Positions 61,526 to 64,000 of a stretch of DNA of 64,000 nt are shown here, one piece after another. Under the pieces are notes generated by a model that was not told the origin of the DNA, searched no databases, and saw only the letters and a program-made list of their open reading frames with translations. The position numbers were made by a program, and so were the translations under genes. The stretch comes from Calliopsis andreniformis (taxonomy: Eukaryota > Arthropoda > Insecta > Hymenoptera > Andrenidae): NCBI RefSeq assembly GCF_051401765.1, contig NW_027480504.1, positions 1,302,001 through 1,366,000 on the forward strand. Direction: 5' to 3'. How positions within the stretch are numbered: position 1 is the stretch's first letter; every line of letters begins with the position of its first letter.

Positions 61526-64000
61526 ATGTTCAATCCTCAATCCTCAATTCTCATTCTTCAATTCTCAATACTGAACCTTCAATCCCCAATCCTCAATCCT
61601 CAATCCTCAATCCTCAATACTCAATCCTCAATCCTCAATCCTCAATCCTCATTCTTCAATTCTCAATACCCAATCCTCAATCTTCAATCCTCAACACCCA
61701 ATCCGCAATCTTCAATCCCCAATGTTCAATTCGCAATACCCAATCCCCAATCTTCAATCCTCAACCCTCAATCCTCAATCCTCAATCCTCAATCCTCAAT
61801 CTTCAATCCTCAATACTCAATCTTCTATCCTCAATCCTCAGTCCTCACTCCTCAATCCTCATTCTTCAATCCTCAATACCAAATCCTCAATCCTCAATCC
61901 TCAATTCTCAATCCTCAATCCTCAATCCTCAGACTTCAAACAACAATACTCAACCCTCAGTCCTCGTCCTCAATCCACAACCCTCAATCCTCAATCCTCA
62001 ATCTTCAATCCTCAATACCCAATCTTCAATCCTCAATCCTCAAACCTCAATCCTCAATCCTCAATACTCAATCTCCAATCCTCAAACCTCAGTCCTCAAA
62101 CCTCAATTCTGAATCCTCAAATCTCAATTCTGAGTCCTCAATCCTGAGTCCTCAATCTTCAGCCCTCAGTCCTCAACAGTCAGTAGACAATCCTCAATCC
62201 TCAGTAGAATATCCTCAATTCACAGCCTTCAACACTCGATACTCGATCTGCAATCTTCAAACCACTATCCACAAACATCAATTCTCATCACTCAATCCTC
62301 AACACTCAGTCCCCAATCCTCAATCTTCAATCCTCAATCCTCAATCCTCAATCCTCAATCCTCAACCTTCAATCCTCAATACTCAATCTTCAATCCTCAA
62401 TCCTCAATCCTCGGTGATCAATCCTCAATCGTCGATCTCCAATCCTGAATACTCAATCTTCAATACTCAATCCTCAATCCTCAATCCTCAAACCTCAATC
62501 CTCAATCCTCAGACCTCAAACAACAATACTCAACCCTCCGTCCCCGTCCTCAATCCACAACCCTCAGCCCTCGATCCTCAATCTTCAAAAATCAATATTC
62601 AATCTTCAATCCTCAATCCTCAATCCTCAATACTCAATCCACAATCCTCAATGTTCAATCCTCAATACCCAAACCTCAATCTTCAATCCTCAATCCTCAA
62701 TCCTCAATTCTCAATCCTCAATCCTCAATCCTCAGTCCTCAATTCTCAATCCTCAATCTTCAATCCTCAGTCCCCAATCCTCAATCTTCGACCCTCAATC
62801 CTCAATCCTCAATCCTCGATCCTCAGTCCTCAATCCTCAATCCTCAATCCTCAATGTTCAATCCGCAATACCCAATCCTCAACATTCAATCCTCAATCCT
62901 CAATCCTCAACCCTCAATCTTCAATCCTCAATACTCAATCTTCAATCCTCAATCCTCAATCCTCAATCCTCAATGCTCAATCATCAATCCTCAATCCTCA
63001 ACCCTCAATCTACAATCCTCAATACACAATCTGCAATCCTCAATCCTCAATCCTCAATCCTCACTCTTCAATCCTCAATGCCCAGTCCTCAATCATCAAT
63101 CCTCAATCCTCAATCCTCAATTCTCAATCCTCATTCCTCTATCATCAGTCCTCAATCTTCAATCCTCAAACCTCAATTCTCAATACTCAATCTTCAATCC
63201 TCAATCCTCAATTCTCAATCCTCAATACTGAATCCTCAAACCTCAATCCTCTATCCTCAATCCTCAATCCTCATTCTTCAATCCTCAATACCCAATACTC
63301 AATCTTCAATCCTCAATCCTCAATCCTCAATCCTCAATTCTCAATCCTCAAGCCTCAATCCTCAGACCTCAAACATCAATACTCAGACCTCAGTCCTCGT
63401 CCTCCATCCACAACCCTCAATCCTCAATCCTTAGTCCTCAATCCTCAATCCTCAATCCTCAAACCTCAATCCTCAACCGTCAGTCCCCGTCCTCAATCTT
63501 CAAACATGAATCCTCAATCCTCAGTCTTCAATCATCAATACTCAATCTTCAATCCTCAATCCTCAATCCTCATTCCTCAATCCTCAATCCTCATTCCTCA
63601 ATCCTCATTCTTCAATCCTCAACACCCAATCCTCAATCTTCAATCCTCAATCCTCAACTCTCAATCCTCAATCCTCAGTCCTCAGTTCACAAACCTCAAT
63701 CCTCAACCCTCAGCCCTCATCCTCAATCCTCAATCCTCAAACTTCAATCCTCAATCCCCAATGCTCAATTCTCAATCCTCAATCCTCAGTCGTCAGTCCT
63801 CAAACCTCTACCCTCAACTCTCAGCCCCCATCCTCAGTCCTCAATCCTCAATCCTCAATCCTCAGTCCTCAATCCACAATCCTCAATCCTCAAACCTGAA
63901 TCGTCAATCGTCAGCCCTCGTCCTCAATCCTCAACACTCAATCCTCAATCCTCAATATTCAATCATCAATACTCAATCTTCAATCCTCAATCCTCAATAC
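61526..64000. repeat. Right-hand array: long unit L4, cut by the window end
   Basis: Copy of L2 at offset 14,567, carrying the L2-type A at 62884. One module lies at 62173. The array clearly continues past the window. Confidence 0.92.

Larger units (their letters stand above)
5..63923. repeat. CpG/hexamer landmark family (27-bp element, 21 copies)
   Basis: The element is two TCAATCG heptamers, then TCAGCCC, then the 6-mer TCGTCC. It usually follows TCAAACC and precedes TCAATCC, TCAACAC. Starts are 5, 1889, 3708, 6115, 9816, 13480, 14528, 16614, 21054, 23192, 25278, 26571, 28052, 35412, 37015, 41907, 44438, 49330, 56474, 59005 and 63897. Variants exist in the first heptamer: TCAGTCG at 16614, 21054 and 25278; TGAATCG at 41907 and its copies; GCAATCG at 37015 and its copies. 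Each copy holds three CpGs in an array whose consensus has none, and a one-base phase shift. Confidence 0.85.
1..64000. repeat. Heptanucleotide satellite array, consensus TCAATCC
   Basis: The whole window is built of 7-bp direct repeats with plus-strand consensus TCAATCC. Most monomers differ from it by zero to two bases. Frequent versions are TCAATCT, TCAATAC, TCAATTC, TCAGTCC, TCGATCC, TCATTCC, TCAATGC and TCAAACC. All copies face the same way and I saw no reversed (GGATTGA) tract. The array runs off both ends. No unique DNA of 300 bp or more, no gene, no RNA gene and no recognisable transposon interrupts it. The plus strand is C-rich and almost G-free. The same heptamer phase is kept for long distances and is broken only by occasional 6-mers (for example TCGTCC, TCATCC, TCAACC) and rarer longer units. 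The scale and hierarchy suggest a eukaryotic heterochromatic satellite. That is inference, because no host marker is present. Confidence 0.98.
52817..64000. repeat. 14,567-bp super-unit, partial second copy
   Basis: Follows 38250-49433 with a constant offset of 14,567. I did not find a base difference in the positions I compared, which include the diagnostic 40894/55461 and 48317/62884 pairs. Confidence 0.86.

Noticed and set aside
1..64000. CRISPR array
   Set aside because: There are no unique spacers between constant repeats. The period is 7 bp and variation is spread over all monomers.
1..64000. Telomere repeat tract
   Set aside because: GGATTGA is strand-biased like a telomere, but it is not a telomeric motif I recognise. 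The heavy monomer variation and kilobase HORs do not fit telomerase-made DNA.
1..64000. Bacterial short heptamer repeats (cyanobacterial STRR type)
   Set aside because: Those known to me are short intergenic runs. A 64-kb gene-free block with nested HORs does not fit, although the host domain cannot be proved from this window.
52817..64000. Pure assembly duplication as the explanation for the second super-unit
   Set aside because: Not excluded, but the L1/L2-type variants and the S2-specific base and junction show real differences between neighbouring units, so at least part of the order is genuine. Raw long reads would decide.

Overview
This window is one uninterrupted block of tandem satellite DNA. 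I found no gene, RNA gene, transposon or single-copy sequence in any of its 64,000 bases. The basic unit is a 7-bp repeat, plus-strand consensus TCAATCC (minus strand GGATTGA). Common variants are TCAATCT, TCAATAC, TCAGTCC, TCAATTC, TCGATCC, TCATTCC and TCAATGC. Every copy lies in the same orientation. The consensus has no G on the plus strand, so the strands are strongly asymmetric. The many long open frames on the plus strand are a by-product: a 7-bp repeat reads as the same 7-residue peptide (SSILNPQ) in all three frames, while the minus strand meets TGA every 21 bp in every frame.

The variants make the array structured. They define higher-order repeats (HORs) of many lengths, nested in one another. 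Left part (1-13.3 kb): a partial 1,481-type unit (1-940), a 2.5-kb block repeated 33.5 kb downstream (918-3450), a pair of 1.53-kb copies spaced 2,407 bp apart (3470-5000 and 5877-7407), a block shared with the right-hand array (7370-8565), an older mosaic stretch (8566-11674) and an 825-bp tandem pair (11675-13324). Middle (14.2-29.4 kb): an 8,664-bp HOR with one full copy and one partial copy, containing nested 1,851-bp and 2,589-bp repeats, then two 1,481-bp units that are each built of 685-bp and 796-bp parts. A second mosaic stretch follows (29421-34440). Right part (36996-64000): a young, homogenised HOR array in which 4,402-bp units alternate with 3,021- or 2,742-bp units. Together these form a 14,567-bp super-period that repeats with almost no differences that I can see.

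Two landmark elements punctuate the array. The first is a 140-bp module of 20 strongly modified but phase-preserving heptamers. It has a core around AATATCCTCAATTCACAG and a second core ATCCACAAACATCAATTCTC. I located 53 copies plus two far more diverged relatives. The second is a short CpG-bearing element that includes a one-base-short repeat (TCGTCC). One-base-short repeats like this, mainly in this and related contexts, explain why most HOR lengths are not multiples of seven.

The organism cannot be named from sequence this simple. A megasatellite-scale array with nested HORs most resembles eukaryotic heterochromatin (pericentromeric, subtelomeric or sex-chromosome satellite). Short heptamer arrays are known in bacteria, for example the STRR elements of cyanobacteria, but I know of none with this size and hierarchy. 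Block edges are hand-aligned. Unless stated otherwise they are accurate to roughly 5-20 bp.
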